Part shown: piece after piece, positions 1 to 8,244 of the stretch
How positions within the stretch are numbered: the first letter of the stretch is position 1
Layout of the letters: every line of letters starts with the position of its first letter
Assembly (NCBI GenBank): GCA_029239875.1
Contig: JARBUD010000018.1
Span: 1 to 64,000 of the forward strand
Source of the DNA: Xanthobacteraceae bacterium
GTDB taxonomy: Bacteria; Pseudomonadota; Alphaproteobacteria; Rhizobiales; Xanthobacteraceae
Reading direction: 5' to 3'
Length of the DNA stretch: 64,000 nucleotides
Made by a program: the position numbers and the translations under genes
The notes under the pieces: generated by a model
The model's input: the letters and a program-made list of their open reading frames with translations, nothing else
The model's database searches: none
What the model was told of the DNA's origin: nothing

Positions 1-1
1 G

Positions 2-79
2 CCGCAGGGCGAGACCATCGACTACGACACGCTGATCAAGAGCTGGCCCGCCACCCCGCCGAAGAAAAGCACCAACTGA
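2..79 (+). CDS. C-terminal fragment of an unidentified protein
   Basis: An open frame enters from the left edge and ends at TGA 77-79. It gives 25 residues with a Lys-rich tail (PKKSTN). This is too short to assign to a family. It is the only plus-strand gene end before the minus-strand transporter operon, and a GC-rich hairpin at 87-120 follows it. The reading frame is certain only if the gene really continues to the left. Confidence 0.45.
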   Translation, partial: PQGETIDYDTLIKSWPATPPKKSTN

Positions 80-86
80 GCCAAAG

Positions 87-120
87 GCCGGCCGCCTTCC
101 CAGATCACAGGGCGGCCGGC
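87..120 (+). terminator. GC-rich hairpin after the left-edge gene
   Basis: Perfect 10-bp arms (GCCGGCCGCC at 87-96, GGCGGCCGGC at 111-120) enclose a 14-nt loop eight bases after the stop at 79. No U-run follows, so intrinsic termination is only possible. It lies between two converging genes, where a hairpin is expected. Confidence 0.4.
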
Positions 121-128
121 TCGCACTT

Positions 129-151
129 CCCTCTCCCCGTCGGGGAGAGGG
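129..151. repeat. CCCTCTCCCCG / CGGGGAGAGGG palindrome, copy 1
   Basis: The 11-base arms at 129-139 and 141-151 are perfectly complementary around one central base, so the hairpin would have a three-base loop. The same 11-base arms recur at 32572-32594 between cobS and cobT. This marks a dispersed repeat, not a gene-specific site. Confidence 0.7.
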
Positions 152-226
152 AGCTTTGCCGCTCTCCCGGCAACTCCGAGTCGGATTCTGAGGCAGCCGT
201 GCTGGCGTGGCGGTCGGTCCGGGGCG

Positions 227-1732
227 TCAGCCTTCTTCCTGGAAGGCAACCTCGCGGGTGTTGCGCACCGCTGGCAGCACCACGGCGGCCAGCAGCAGGG
301 CAGAGATCGCCAACAGCGCGGCGCTCAGCGGCCGGGTGACGAAGACGGCGGCGTCGCCGTGCGACAGCAGCAGCGCACGGCGGAGGAACTCCTCCATCAT
401 CGGGCCGAGGATGAAGCCCAGCAGCATCGGCGCCGGCTCGCAGCCGACCTTGCGGAACAGGTAGCCGAGCAGCCCGAACACCGCCATTACATAGACGTCG
501 AAGGTCGAGTTGTTGAGGCTGAACACGCCGATGGCGCAGAAGACGAGGATGGCCGGGAACAGGAAGTGGTACGGCACCGAGATCATCCGCACCCACAGCC
601 CGATCAGCGGCAGGTTGAGGAACAGCAGCATCACGTTGCCGACCCACATCGAGACGATGATGCCCCAGAACAGGTCCGGCTGCTGCGTCATGATCGCCGG
701 GCCGGGCTGGATGCCCTGAATGATCAGCGCGCCGATCATCAGCGCCATCACCGGGTTGGACGGAATGCCGAGCGTCAGCATCGGGATGAAGGAGGTCTGC
801 GCGCCGGCATTGTTGGCGCTCTCCGGCCCCGCGACGCCCTCGATGGCACCCTTGCCGAACTCCTGCGGCCTGCGGGAGACCTTCTTCTCCAGCGCATAGG
901 AGGCGAAGGAGGCGAGCAGCGCGCCGCCGCCCGGCAGGATGCCGAGGATCGAGCCGAGCGCCGTGCCGCGGAAGATCGGGCCGAGGATCCGCTTCCAGTC
1001 CTCGCGCGAGGGCATCAGTCCGGTGACGCGCTTCATCATCACCGTGCGCGACTTCTCGTCCTCGAGATTGCCGACCACCTCGCCGAGGCCGAAAATGCCC
1101 ATGGCGACCGCGACGAAGCCGATGCCGTCGGCAAGTTCCGGCATGCCGAAGGTGTAGCGCTGGGCGCCAGAGTTGACGTCGGTGCCGATCATGCCGAGCA
1201 GCAGGCCGAGCGCGATCATGGCGAGGGCATGCAGCAACGAGCCTTTCGCCAGCACGATGGAGGCGACGAGGCCGAGCACCATCAGGGAAAAATATTCCAC
1301 CGGACCGAACTGCAAGGCGAGGTCGGCAAGAGGTGGCGCGAACAGGGCGAGCAGCAGCGTCGACACCGTTCCGGCGAAGAACGAGCCGATGGCGGCGGTG
1401 GCCAGCGCCACGCCGGCCCGGCCGTTGCGTGCCATCTGGTGGCCGTCGAGCGCGGTGACGACGCTGGAGGATTCGCCCGGCAGATTGACGAGGATCGCGG
1501 TGGTCGAGCCGCCATATTGCGCGCCGTAATAGATGCCGGCGAGCATGATCAGCGCCGAGACCGGCGGCAGGCCGAAGGTGATCGGCAGCAGGATGGCGAT
1601 GGTGGCCACCGCGCCAAGGCCGGGCAGAACGCCGATGGCGGTGCCGAGGAACACGCCGATCAGGCAGTAGAGCAGGTTCGACCACGTCAGCGCCGTGTCG
1701 AGGCCGAGGGCGAGATTGGAAAGAATGTCCAT
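227..1732 (-). CDS. Tripartite tricarboxylate transporter large permease (TctA family)
   Basis: A 501-residue inner-membrane protein, the usual TctA length, hydrophobic throughout with many transmembrane helices. Family-typical glycine-rich loops are visible: GVLPGLG at residues 34-40 and [15 protein letters not shown] at 73-87. TctA is the large channel subunit that works with the small permease TctB and a periplasmic Bug-type binding protein, importing carboxylates with an ion gradient. It is the last gene of a minus-strand run, 13 bases after tctB. Neighbouring tetronate-type enzymes suggest a four-carbon sugar acid as substrate; that is inference. Confidence 0.93.
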   Translation of the reverse strand: MDILSNLALGLDTALTWSNLLYCLIGVFLGTAIGVLPGLGAVATIAILLPITFGLPPVSALIMLAGIYYGAQYGGSTTAILVNLPGESSSVVTALDGHQMARNGRAGVALATAAIGSFFAGTVSTLLLALFAPPLADLALQFGPVEYFSLMVLGLVASIVLAKGSLLHALAMIALGLLLGMIGTDVNSGAQRYTFGMPELADGIGFVAVAMGIFGLGEVVGNLEDEKSRTVMMKRVTGLMPSREDWKRILGPIFRGTALGSILGILPGGGALLASFASYALEKKVSRRPQEFGKGAIEGVAGPESANNAGAQTSFIPMLTLGIPSNPVMALMIGALIIQGIQPGPAIMTQQPDLFWGIIVSMWVGNVMLLFLNLPLIGLWVRMISVPYHFLFPAILVFCAIGVFSLNNSTFDVYVMAVFGLLGYLFRKVGCEPAPMLLGFILGPMMEEFLRRALLLSHGDAAVFVTRPLSAALLAISALLLAAVVLPAVRNTREVAFQEEG

Positions 1733-1745
1733 GGGGATCGCGTCC

Positions 1746-2207
1746 TCAGAGGCCGAACCAGGGATTGCGCGGGAGCGGGACGCCGAGCAGCTGCACGAAG
1801 ACCAGGAAGCAGGCCAGCGCGATGACCACCATGCCGACCATCGCCTTCCATTCGAGGCGGAACTTGTGGCTGGCGGCGGCGCTGACCAGCATCAGCACGA
1901 CGAGGGCGAGGCTGAGCCCGAGCGGCTCCAGCAGCGCACCGAACAGCACGGTGGCGAGGAGGATGAGGATGAGCGGCTTCCACGCCACCGCGCCGATCGG
2001 CTCGCCCTTGCGCAGGAAGGAGCGCACCACGCAGGCGACGCCGAGCGCGATCAACAGCACGCTGAGCACCATGGGGAAATAGCCGGCACCCATGTTCGAG
2101 CCGGTTCCCATGCGGTAGCCCGAGCCGATATAGGCGGCGATGCCGCCGAGGGCGACATAGATGAGGCCGGCACCGAAATCCTGCTGGCCTTTGATCGGTG
2201 TGCTCAT
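1746..2207 (-). CDS. Tripartite tricarboxylate transporter small permease (TctB family)
   Basis: A 153-residue protein with four predicted hydrophobic segments, matching the TctB pattern: a first helix after residue 10, two close helices around a charged loop, and a C-terminal helix ending near GVPLPRNPWFGL. The ATG at 2207 is chosen because upstream residues in the open frame are low-complexity and overlap the aldolase gene; a GGGGAG stretch sits just before it. An alternative ATG lies three codons upstream at 2216. It sits between the aldolase and tctA in one transcription unit and would pair with TctA in the membrane. Confidence 0.9.
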   Translation of the reverse strand: MSTPIKGQQDFGAGLIYVALGGIAAYIGSGYRMGTGSNMGAGYFPMVLSVLLIALGVACVVRSFLRKGEPIGAVAWKPLILILLATVLFGALLEPLGLSLALVVLMLVSAAASHKFRLEWKAMVGMVVIALACFLVFVQLLGVPLPRNPWFGL

Positions 2208-2271
2208 GCTCCCCATCCGTGTTCTTGTATCGGTTCTGTGTCGTGTGATGCCGTCGCGCCCTTCGGTGCGT

Positions 2272-2952
2272 TCAGCTTGGAACGTGCCGTTGGAGATCGT
2301 CGATCTGCTCGCATGTGAGCGGCGAGCTGGGACGGTTGCCGATGAGGAAGAAGACCTTGGCGGTTTCCTCGAGCTCCTCATAGGCATGCACTGCGTCCTG
2401 CAGGGTCCTGCCGGCGACGATCGGTCCGTGATTGGCGAGCAGCATCGCCTTGTGATCGCGCGCGGCGGCGCGCACGGCGTCGGCGAGCTTGCGGTCGCCG
2501 GGCCGGAAGTAGGGCACCAGCGGCAGCTTGCCGACCCGCATCATCTGGTAGGCGGTGAGTGGCGGCAGCACGTTCGAGGTGTCGGCGTGGCACAGGCAGG
2601 ACACCGCCACCGCGCCGGTGGAATGCAGGTGCACGATGGCGCAGGCCGCAGGACGCTCCTCATAGACCGCGAGGTGGAAGAACGCCTCCTTGGAAGGCGG
2701 GTCGCCGGAGAGAAGCGTGCCGTCCAGTGTCACTTTCGAGATGCGTCCGGGGTCGAGGCCGCCCAGCGAGGAGTTGGTGGGGGTGACGAGGATCGAGCCG
2801 TCGTCGAGCCGCACCGAGAGATTGCCGGCGCTGCCATGGGCGAGGCCGCGGGCATAGAGCAGGGCGCCGGTGCGCACGATCTCGTCGCGCAGCCGGGTCT
2901 CGGCCGGATCGGCCGCACGCGCCGCCGCCTGGCTCCTGTTGGCGTCGCTCAT
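2272..2952 (-). CDS. Class II aldolase, probable 3-oxo-tetronate 4-phosphate decarboxylase (OtnC-like)
   Basis: A 226-residue class II aldolase/adducin-fold protein. Zinc ligands are visible as HLHS in the middle of the protein and as the conserved ANHG later; the phosphate-binding GSAGNLS stretch lies near the N-terminus. OtnC-type members convert 3-oxo-tetronate 4-phosphate into dihydroxyacetone phosphate and CO2. The four-base overlap with the upstream kinase gene (2949-2952) supports coupled expression and this assignment. Fuculose-phosphate or ribulose-phosphate aldolase activity cannot be excluded from sequence alone, but pairing with a DUF1537 kinase makes tetronate chemistry much more likely. 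Confidence 0.85.
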   Translation of the reverse strand: MSDANRSQAAARAADPAETRLRDEIVRTGALLYARGLAHGSAGNLSVRLDDGSILVTPTNSSLGGLDPGRISKVTLDGTLLSGDPPSKEAFFHLAVYEERPAACAIVHLHSTGAVAVSCLCHADTSNVLPPLTAYQMMRVGKLPLVPYFRPGDRKLADAVRAAARDHKAMLLANHGPIVAGRTLQDAVHAYEELEETAKVFFLIGNRPSSPLTCEQIDDLQRHVPS

Positions 2953-4253
2953 GACGCCGCCCCGCCCGGGGGCTCGCCCTTCAGCGCGGTGAGCGCCTTG
3001 TCGAAGAAGTCCGGAGCGCCGAAATTGCCCGACTTCAGCGCCAGCGCGACGCTACCCTGCGGATCGGCGAGGATCGGCACGCCGGGATCGATCTCCGGGC
3101 CAATGGCCAGCGCTTCGAGCCCGAGTGCCTGCACCACCGCGCCGGAGGTCTCGCCGCCGGCGACCACGAGGCGGCGCACGCCGCTCTCCACCAGCGCGCG
3201 GGCGGTATCGGCGAACAGCGCGTCGAGCCGGGCGGCGACCGCCTCGCGGCCGTAGCGCGCCTGCATGGCCTTCACCTGCTCCGGGTCGTCGGAGGAATAG
3301 ACCAGCGGCGCCTCGCCCCGATGCGCCGCGAGGAAGCCGGCGACCTCCTCGACGCCCAGGGTCCCGGCCATCACCGCGTCGACATCGAGCGCCAGCACGG
3401 GATGGGACTTGGCGTGCAGGGCGATCTGCCCGCGCGTAGTGCCCGAGCAACTGCCGGCGAGGATCGCCTCCGGGCCGTCGATGCCGGCGAAGGCGCCCGT
3501 CTCGCCTGTCGCTTCGCCGCGGGCGATGAAATTGGCGGGAAGGCCGATGGCGATGCCCGAGCCGCCGGTCAGGAGAGCCGCATCGGCGGCCGCCGCGCCG
3601 AGCACCGCGAGATCGGCATCGGTGGCTGCGTCGCAGATCACCAGCGTCTCGCCGCGCGCCATGGCGGCGTCGAGGGCCTGCCGCACGGCGCCAGGGCCGG
3701 AGCGCACCGTGGAGGTAGCCACCAGCCCGACCGGGCTCTGCGTCTGCCTGCCGAGCCAGCGGCGGATGTCGGGATCGGTCATCGGCGTGAGCGGATGGTT
3801 CTGCATGCCGCTCTCGCTGAGCAGCCGATCCTGCACGAAGAGATGGCCCTGATGCACGCTGCGTCCGAGCGTCGGGAAGGCTGGGCAGGCGATGACGCCC
3901 TTCGCCCCCAATGCGTCGGCCAGCGCCTCGCCGACCGGGCCGATATTGCCCTCCGGCGTCGAATCGAAGGTCGAGCAGTACTTGAAGACGATCTGCCGGC
4001 AGCCCTGTGCCTTCAGCCAGTCGAGCGCCGCCAGCGACTGGGAGACCGCCTCCGCCGCCGGGACCGAGCGGGTCTTCAGCGCGATGACGCCGGCTTCCAC
4101 CTCGGGCGCGGCAGAACGGGCGGGCACGCCGAGATATTGCGTCACCGCGAGGCCGCCATGCGGGCCCGGAATGCCGGCCGGCAGCCCCTTGGCCAGCGTG
4201 TTCGCGATGTCCCCTGCGCCGGTGAAGTCGTCGGCGATGACTCCGAGAAGCAT
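2949..4253 (-). CDS. Four-carbon acid sugar kinase, probable 3-oxo-tetronate kinase (OtnK-like, DUF1537)
   Basis: A 434-residue protein with the two-domain layout of the former DUF1537 family. The N-terminal sugar-binding domain opens with ADDFTGAGD at residues 7-15, and a C-terminal nucleotide-binding domain carries VVAGGETSGAVV. OtnK enzymes phosphorylate 3-oxo-tetronate at C4 in the catabolism of D-erythronate or L-threonate. The gene overlaps the aldolase downstream and follows the racemase-fold gene by about 36 bases, so it is in the same operon as the TctABC importer. The exact stereochemistry of the substrate cannot be read from the sequence. Confidence 0.88.
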   Translation of the reverse strand: MLLGVIADDFTGAGDIANTLAKGLPAGIPGPHGGLAVTQYLGVPARSAAPEVEAGVIALKTRSVPAAEAVSQSLAALDWLKAQGCRQIVFKYCSTFDSTPEGNIGPVGEALADALGAKGVIACPAFPTLGRSVHQGHLFVQDRLLSESGMQNHPLTPMTDPDIRRWLGRQTQSPVGLVATSTVRSGPGAVRQALDAAMARGETLVICDAATDADLAVLGAAAADAALLTGGSGIAIGLPANFIARGEATGETGAFAGIDGPEAILAGSCSGTTRGQIALHAKSHPVLALDVDAVMAGTLGVEEVAGFLAAHRGEAPLVYSSDDPEQVKAMQARYGREAVAARLDALFADTARALVESGVRRLVVAGGETSGAVVQALGLEALAIGPEIDPGVPILADPQGSVALALKSGNFGAPDFFDKALTALKGEPPGGAAS

Positions 4254-4289
4254 GCGTCCGTCCCTGTCTTGCCCGAGGCGATTCCGACC

Positions 4290-4952
4290 TCAGGCCGCCT
4301 CGACCAGCTCGCGCATGCGCGCCACCGCCGCGTCCGGGGCGGTGAGCACCGGCACGCCGATCTTGGCGCGCACCATCTCGGCGGCCCGCGAGGTGGAGAA
4401 ATGCGCGAGCATGATGGCGTCGTGACCGGCGAACTCGGGCGCCCGCTCGGCGACCAGGCTGTTGTGGCTCGCCGCGTCGCCGGCCTTGAGCAGGTCGATG
4501 GCGCGCTCGACCAACACGGTGTCGAGGGTGGCGGACGACTTCGCCTGCCCGACGAACTCGTCGAACTCGTCGGTCATGGTGGAGATCGAGGGAGCGAAGG
4601 TCGCGAGCATGCCGATCTTCTCGCCGCGGGCGATGGCGGCGCGGAACATCGCCTCGTTCGGCTTCAGCACCGGGATGTGCATCTCCGCCGCCAGGCGCTC
4701 GATGGCGGGGCCGAAGGCCGAGCAGGTGACGAGGATGCCGTCGGCGCCGACGCGGGCGGCATAGCGGCCGAGCGCGAGGAAGCGCTGGGTCATCTCCTCG
4801 GTGATGTCGGGGCTTTTCGCGCGGTCGGGCGACAGCGAATCGTCCAGCAGGTTCACCGTTTCCGCCTCGGGCCACGAGGCCGCGAAGGCTGCGCGGATCG
4901 GCTCGACCGCGACGGGTGTCGCATGAAGAAGGACGATGCGGGGGGATGCCAT
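4290..4952 (-). CDS. Asp/Glu racemase-fold protein with a single catalytic cysteine
   Basis: A 220-residue protein of the aspartate/glutamate/hydantoin racemase superfamily. The first catalytic region, VTCSAFGP, keeps its cysteine (C77). The second region, where two-base racemases carry another cysteine in a GCT-like motif, reads LAHFSTS at about residues 182-188, so no second cysteine exists. C77 is the only cysteine in the protein. A classical two-base racemase is therefore unlikely. One-cysteine members of the superfamily include isomerases and decarboxylases. Its place beside OtnK and OtnC suggests an isomerase or epimerase step on a C4 sugar acid. The ATG at 4952 is preferred over 4985 because it opens directly on the first beta strand. 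Confidence 0.8.
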   Translation of the reverse strand: MASPRIVLLHATPVAVEPIRAAFAASWPEAETVNLLDDSLSPDRAKSPDITEEMTQRFLALGRYAARVGADGILVTCSAFGPAIERLAAEMHIPVLKPNEAMFRAAIARGEKIGMLATFAPSISTMTDEFDEFVGQAKSSATLDTVLVERAIDLLKAGDAASHNSLVAERAPEFAGHDAIMLAHFSTSRAAEMVRAKIGVPVLTAPDAAVARMRELVEAA

Positions 4953-4962
4953 GGCAGGAACC

Positions 4963-5700
4963 TCAGTCTGTGCCCGGAAAGGCAAGACGCGACACCAGAC
5001 CGCCGCGGCGATAGGCGTCGTCGGCGTCGCGGCTTACGAGCGTGGCAAGGAAGGCCGCGGCGTCCTCGGGACTGGCAGCATCAGTGAAGATCGCCGCCGA
5101 GAACGGCGTCGCGACCTGCACCTCGTCGGGGAACGGGCCAACGATGTCGACGCCGTCGACCGACATCAGCTCGCTGATCTGCTGTACGGCGAGGTCGGCC
5201 TCGCCGGTCACCAGCTTCTCGGCGGTGAAGCCGGCGGCAATGGTGGTGGCGCGGGCGTTGACCGTTTCCGCCAGTCCCAGCCGTTCGATCAGGCCGCCGA
5301 AATAGATGCCGCTCGCCCCGCCGCGCGAATAGGCGATGGAACGCGCATCCGTGAGCGCGGTCTTGAAGGCGGCGAGGGTGGAGATGTCCGGCTTCGGCGC
5401 GCCTTGGCGCACCGCGAGCCCGAGCACGGCGTCGGCGAGCGACACCCGCGTCTGCGGCCGCACCAGGCCCTCGGCGACCAGCTTGTCCATGGAGCTGTCG
5501 ATCAGCACCACGGCATCGGCGCGCTCGCCCTCGCCGATCCGGCGCATCAGCACGGTGGTCGGATCCCAGACGATCTCGACGGGGCGGCCGGTCGCGGCCT
5601 CGAAGGCCGGCACCAGCGAGCGCTTGAAGGCAAGCTCGACGGCCAGCGCGCTCATGACGCGCAGCGGAGCGGCCCCGGAACGGGCGGAGGAAGAGCTCAT
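4963..5700 (-). CDS. ModA-like (extracellular-binding-protein type II fold) protein without signal peptide
   Basis: A 245-residue protein resembling molybdate-binding ModA: an early LRVMSALAVE beta strand, then a DAVVLIDSSMDKL ligand loop, and later YSRGGASGIYFGGLIERLG. The chosen ATG at 5700 gives no signal peptide, and extending upstream adds only Arg/Pro-rich residues. No modB/modC partners lie nearby. It sits inside the sugar-acid operon between tctC and the racemase-fold gene. A cytosolic ligand-binding or enzymatic role is therefore more likely than molybdate uptake, though the function is unknown. Confidence 0.8.
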   Translation of the reverse strand: MSSSSARSGAAPLRVMSALAVELAFKRSLVPAFEAATGRPVEIVWDPTTVLMRRIGEGERADAVVLIDSSMDKLVAEGLVRPQTRVSLADAVLGLAVRQGAPKPDISTLAAFKTALTDARSIAYSRGGASGIYFGGLIERLGLAETVNARATTIAAGFTAEKLVTGEADLAVQQISELMSVDGVDIVGPFPDEVQVATPFSAAIFTDAASPEDAAAFLATLVSRDADDAYRRGGLVSRLAFPGTD

Positions 5701-5843
5701 GACGAAATCCGGCGGTTCATCGCGGCCCGGCCTGCACGACGGCGCGGCGGCCGTTACCGGGCGACGAAAAGGCACATGCGGGAGAACCCGCGGGAAGAAC
5801 GGCGCCGCATGGACGCGGCGCCGCCAGTCACGGTCGCTGGGAG

Positions 5844-6809
5844 TCAGTCGACCTTGATGTTGTTCTTCTTGATGAGATCGGCCCATTTGGCGATCTCGGC
5901 CTTCTGGTATTCCTTGAATTCCGCCGGGCTCATGCCAGAGGGCTCGACGTTGATCTTGCGGTACTTGTCCGCGACGTCCGGCGACTTCAGCGCCTTGGCC
6001 ATGTCGGCATAGATGCGGTCGATGATCGGCTGGGGCGTACCGGCGGGAGCGAACACCGCCTGCCAGGCCACCATCTCGTAGCCCGGCACCGTCTCGGCAA
6101 CGGTCGGCACGTCGGGCAGGCTCGCCACGCGCTCCTTCGAGGTGACGGCGATCGGGCGCACCTTGCCGCTCTGAATGTACTGCATCACCGAGGGGCCTTC
6201 GAACATCATCGGCACTTCGCCGCTCATGACGTCGGTGATCGCCGGGCTGCGGCCATAGGGGACATGGGTCAGCTTGATGCCCGCGAGCTGTTGCAGCAGC
6301 TCGCCCGAGAGGTGTTGGGTGGTGCCGGTGCCGGTCGAGGCATAGGACAGCTTGCCCGGATTGGCCTTGGCATCGGCGATGATGTCGGCCAGCGTCTTGT
6401 ACGGGCTGTTCGCGGGAACCACGAGCACGTTCGGATTGGTGCCGAGCACGGTGATCGGCTCGAAGCCCTTCGCCGAATCGTAGTCGATGTTCGGGAACAG
6501 GCTCTGGTTGATCGAGTGGGTGGCGATGCTGCCGCCGAGCAGCGTGTACCCGTCCGGCTTGGCGCGCGCCACATAGGACGAGGCGATCATCCCGGTAGCA
6601 CCCGGCTTGTTCTCGATGACCACCGGTACGCCCAGCGATTCCGACAGCTTCTGGCCGACGATACGGCCGAGCGTATCAGTGTTGGAACCGGCGCCGAATG
6701 CCGCGACATAGGTGATCGGCTTGGTCGGCCATGCATCCTGGGCCGCGACGGGCCCGGCGGCCAATCCCGCCGCCAACGCGGCCGCCAGTACAAGCGAAGT
6801 GACGTTCAT
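5844..6809 (-). CDS. Bug-type (TctC family) periplasmic solute-binding protein
   Basis: A 321-residue protein with a clear Sec signal peptide (hydrophobic residues about 5-20, cleavage expected near VAAQDAWP). The mature N-terminus WPTKPITYVAAFGAGSNTD is the Bug-family opening, and VIENKPGATGMIAS follows. It would capture the carboxylate for the TctA/TctB permease encoded downstream. The start at 6809 is supported by a GGAGGAAAC ribosome-binding site just upstream. It is the first gene of the minus-strand operon, and the palindromic LacI-type operator at 6923-6938 lies 114 bases upstream. Confidence 0.93.
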   Translation of the reverse strand: MNVTSLVLAAALAAGLAAGPVAAQDAWPTKPITYVAAFGAGSNTDTLGRIVGQKLSESLGVPVVIENKPGATGMIASSYVARAKPDGYTLLGGSIATHSINQSLFPNIDYDSAKGFEPITVLGTNPNVLVVPANSPYKTLADIIADAKANPGKLSYASTGTGTTQHLSGELLQQLAGIKLTHVPYGRSPAITDVMSGEVPMMFEGPSVMQYIQSGKVRPIAVTSKERVASLPDVPTVAETVPGYEMVAWQAVFAPAGTPQPIIDRIYADMAKALKSPDVADKYRKINVEPSGMSPAEFKEYQKAEIAKWADLIKKNNIKVD

Positions 6810-6922
6810 TCCTGTTTCCTCCGTGCGCGTGCGCAGTGTCGGGCGAGGCTTCAACCCGGCGCCATCACCTCGCCGGTTCGCCAGGCACAAGTCTTCTTAG
6901 GGCCAGCCTACAGCCTGCTTTT

Positions 6923-6938
6923 ATGTAAGCGCTTACAT
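6923..6938. promoter_or_regulatory. LacI-family operator upstream of the sugar-acid operon
   Basis: A perfect 16-bp palindrome, ATGTAAGCGCTTACAT, with the central CG typical of LacI/GalR-family operators. It lies between the end of the LacI-type gene and the start of tctC, where it could control the minus-strand operon. It shares the core AAGCGCTT with the site at 8190-8203. Confidence 0.8.
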
Positions 6939-7014
6939 TGTTGTCACCAAGCTGTCGGGTCGTCAACCCACGCACATACGAATCTTGAAGCGCTGGCGTC
7001 GTCCCGCGCCGGGG

Positions 7015-8100
7015 TCAGACCGGCCGCTCGCGGTCGGGTGGCGGAGCGGTGCTTTCGCGCACGATCAGTTCGGCGGCGATCTCGGTCACGCGCACCGCCG
7101 TTTCGCCGCGCAGGCAGGCCGCGAGATAGTCGGCCGCCGCCTGGCCGATCTCGGTGGCGCGGATGCGCAGCGTGGTGAGCGGAGGCGAGAGGAAGGCCGT
7201 GTAGTCGGCGTCGTTGAAGCCGGTGATCGACAGGTCGCGCGGCACGTCGAGCCCGCGCGACTGCGCCTCGATCATCACGCCGAAGGCGAGCTGGTCGGTG
7301 CCGCAGACGATGGCGGTCGGGCGTGGAACGCCTTCCGCGCCAAGGATATGACGCATGGCGTCGCGCCCGGCGCCGATGCCGTAGGACACGATGACGTCGT
7401 GCGCCGGATGGATCGACAGGCCGCGCGCGGCGAGCGCGCTGCGCACGCCCTCGACGCGGCTTTGCGCGCGATCATTGTCGCGGCGACTGCCGGTGACGAC
7501 GGCGATGCGGCGATGGCCGAGGTCGAGCAGAAACTGCGCCGCCCGCCGGGTCGCCGCCACGTTGTCGAAGCCGACGCAAGGCCGTGCCGCCGACAAGGTG
7601 AAGGTCTGAACCAGCGGCACGCCCATCCGTTCGCTCATCGCGAACAACTCCGCGCGGTGGATGTCGCCGACCAGCAACAGGCCGTCCACACCGCGTGACA
7701 GAAGTGCCGTCGCCTCGCGAAGCTCGACATCGAGATCGTAGCCGGAATTGGTGAGCACCAGCGTGTAGCCGATGTGGCGTAGCCGCGCCTGGAATGCCGA
7801 CAAGGCCTTGAGAAAGCCTTCGTTTTCGATGTTCGGCACCACGGCGCCTATGGTCATGAAGCGCTTGGTCGACAGGGCGCGCGCCGCGCCATTGGCCACG
7901 AAATCGAGATCTTCGGCGGCTTTCAGCACCGCCGCCCGCTTCTTCGCGCTGACGCCGGCCGAGCCGTTCAGCACCCGCGAGACCGTCGCGGTGGACACTC
8001 CGGCACGCTTGGCGACGTCCGCAGCCACGGCAAAGCTCTTGCGCCGCGAGGTCTTGTCATCCCCCGTCGGCTCGTCCTCGCCCGGCGTATCGCCATTCAT
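7015..8100 (-). CDS. LacI-family transcriptional regulator
   Basis: A 361-residue regulator. The DNA-binding domain has the LacI-type helix-turn-helix at residues about 27-50 (VAKRAGVSTATVSRVLNG) and hinge region, followed by a periplasmic-binding-protein-like effector domain (IGAVVPNI, then CGTDQLAFGVMIEA, then SITGFNDADYT). A 20-residue acidic extension precedes the HTH. The ATG at 8100 is taken over one 13 codons upstream because the HTH spacing is then closer to family norm. The gene is flanked by two perfect palindromes, so it probably represses the transporter/kinase operon, its own gene and the divergent dehydrogenase. A sugar acid or its phosphate is the expected inducer (inference). 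Confidence 0.92.
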   Translation of the reverse strand: MNGDTPGEDEPTGDDKTSRRKSFAVAADVAKRAGVSTATVSRVLNGSAGVSAKKRAAVLKAAEDLDFVANGAARALSTKRFMTIGAVVPNIENEGFLKALSAFQARLRHIGYTLVLTNSGYDLDVELREATALLSRGVDGLLLVGDIHRAELFAMSERMGVPLVQTFTLSAARPCVGFDNVAATRRAAQFLLDLGHRRIAVVTGSRRDNDRAQSRVEGVRSALAARGLSIHPAHDVIVSYGIGAGRDAMRHILGAEGVPRPTAIVCGTDQLAFGVMIEAQSRGLDVPRDLSITGFNDADYTAFLSPPLTTLRIRATEIGQAAADYLAACLRGETAVRVTEIAAELIVRESTAPPPDRERPV

Positions 8101-8189
8101 TGCCAAATCTCTCCGCTCCCTCACGGGCATCTGTACCACCGCTGCGGCCGTTTACCGAGTTGACGTGCATCGCAAAGGATGCGCATTAA

Positions 8190-8203
8190 TGAAAGCGCTT
8201 TCA
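8190..8203. promoter_or_regulatory. LacI-family operator between regulator and FMN dehydrogenase
   Basis: A perfect 14-bp palindrome, TGAAAGCGCTTTCA, in the 144-base divergent gap between the regulator start (8100) and the dehydrogenase start (8245). Same AAGCGCTT core as 6923-6938. This position suits control of both divergent genes. Confidence 0.8.
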
Positions 8204-8244
8204 AATACCAAAGCGGTCGACAGAAGCAAAAAACACCGGTCGTT

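Noticed and set aside
105-1685. 526-codon minus-strand frame overlapping tctA
   Set aside because: Arg-rich translation in another frame of a clear TctA gene.
8179-8244. Longer N-terminus for the FMN dehydrogenase
   Set aside because: It would place the perfect LacI-type operator within the coding region; the ATG at 8245 leaves the operator in the promoter region.
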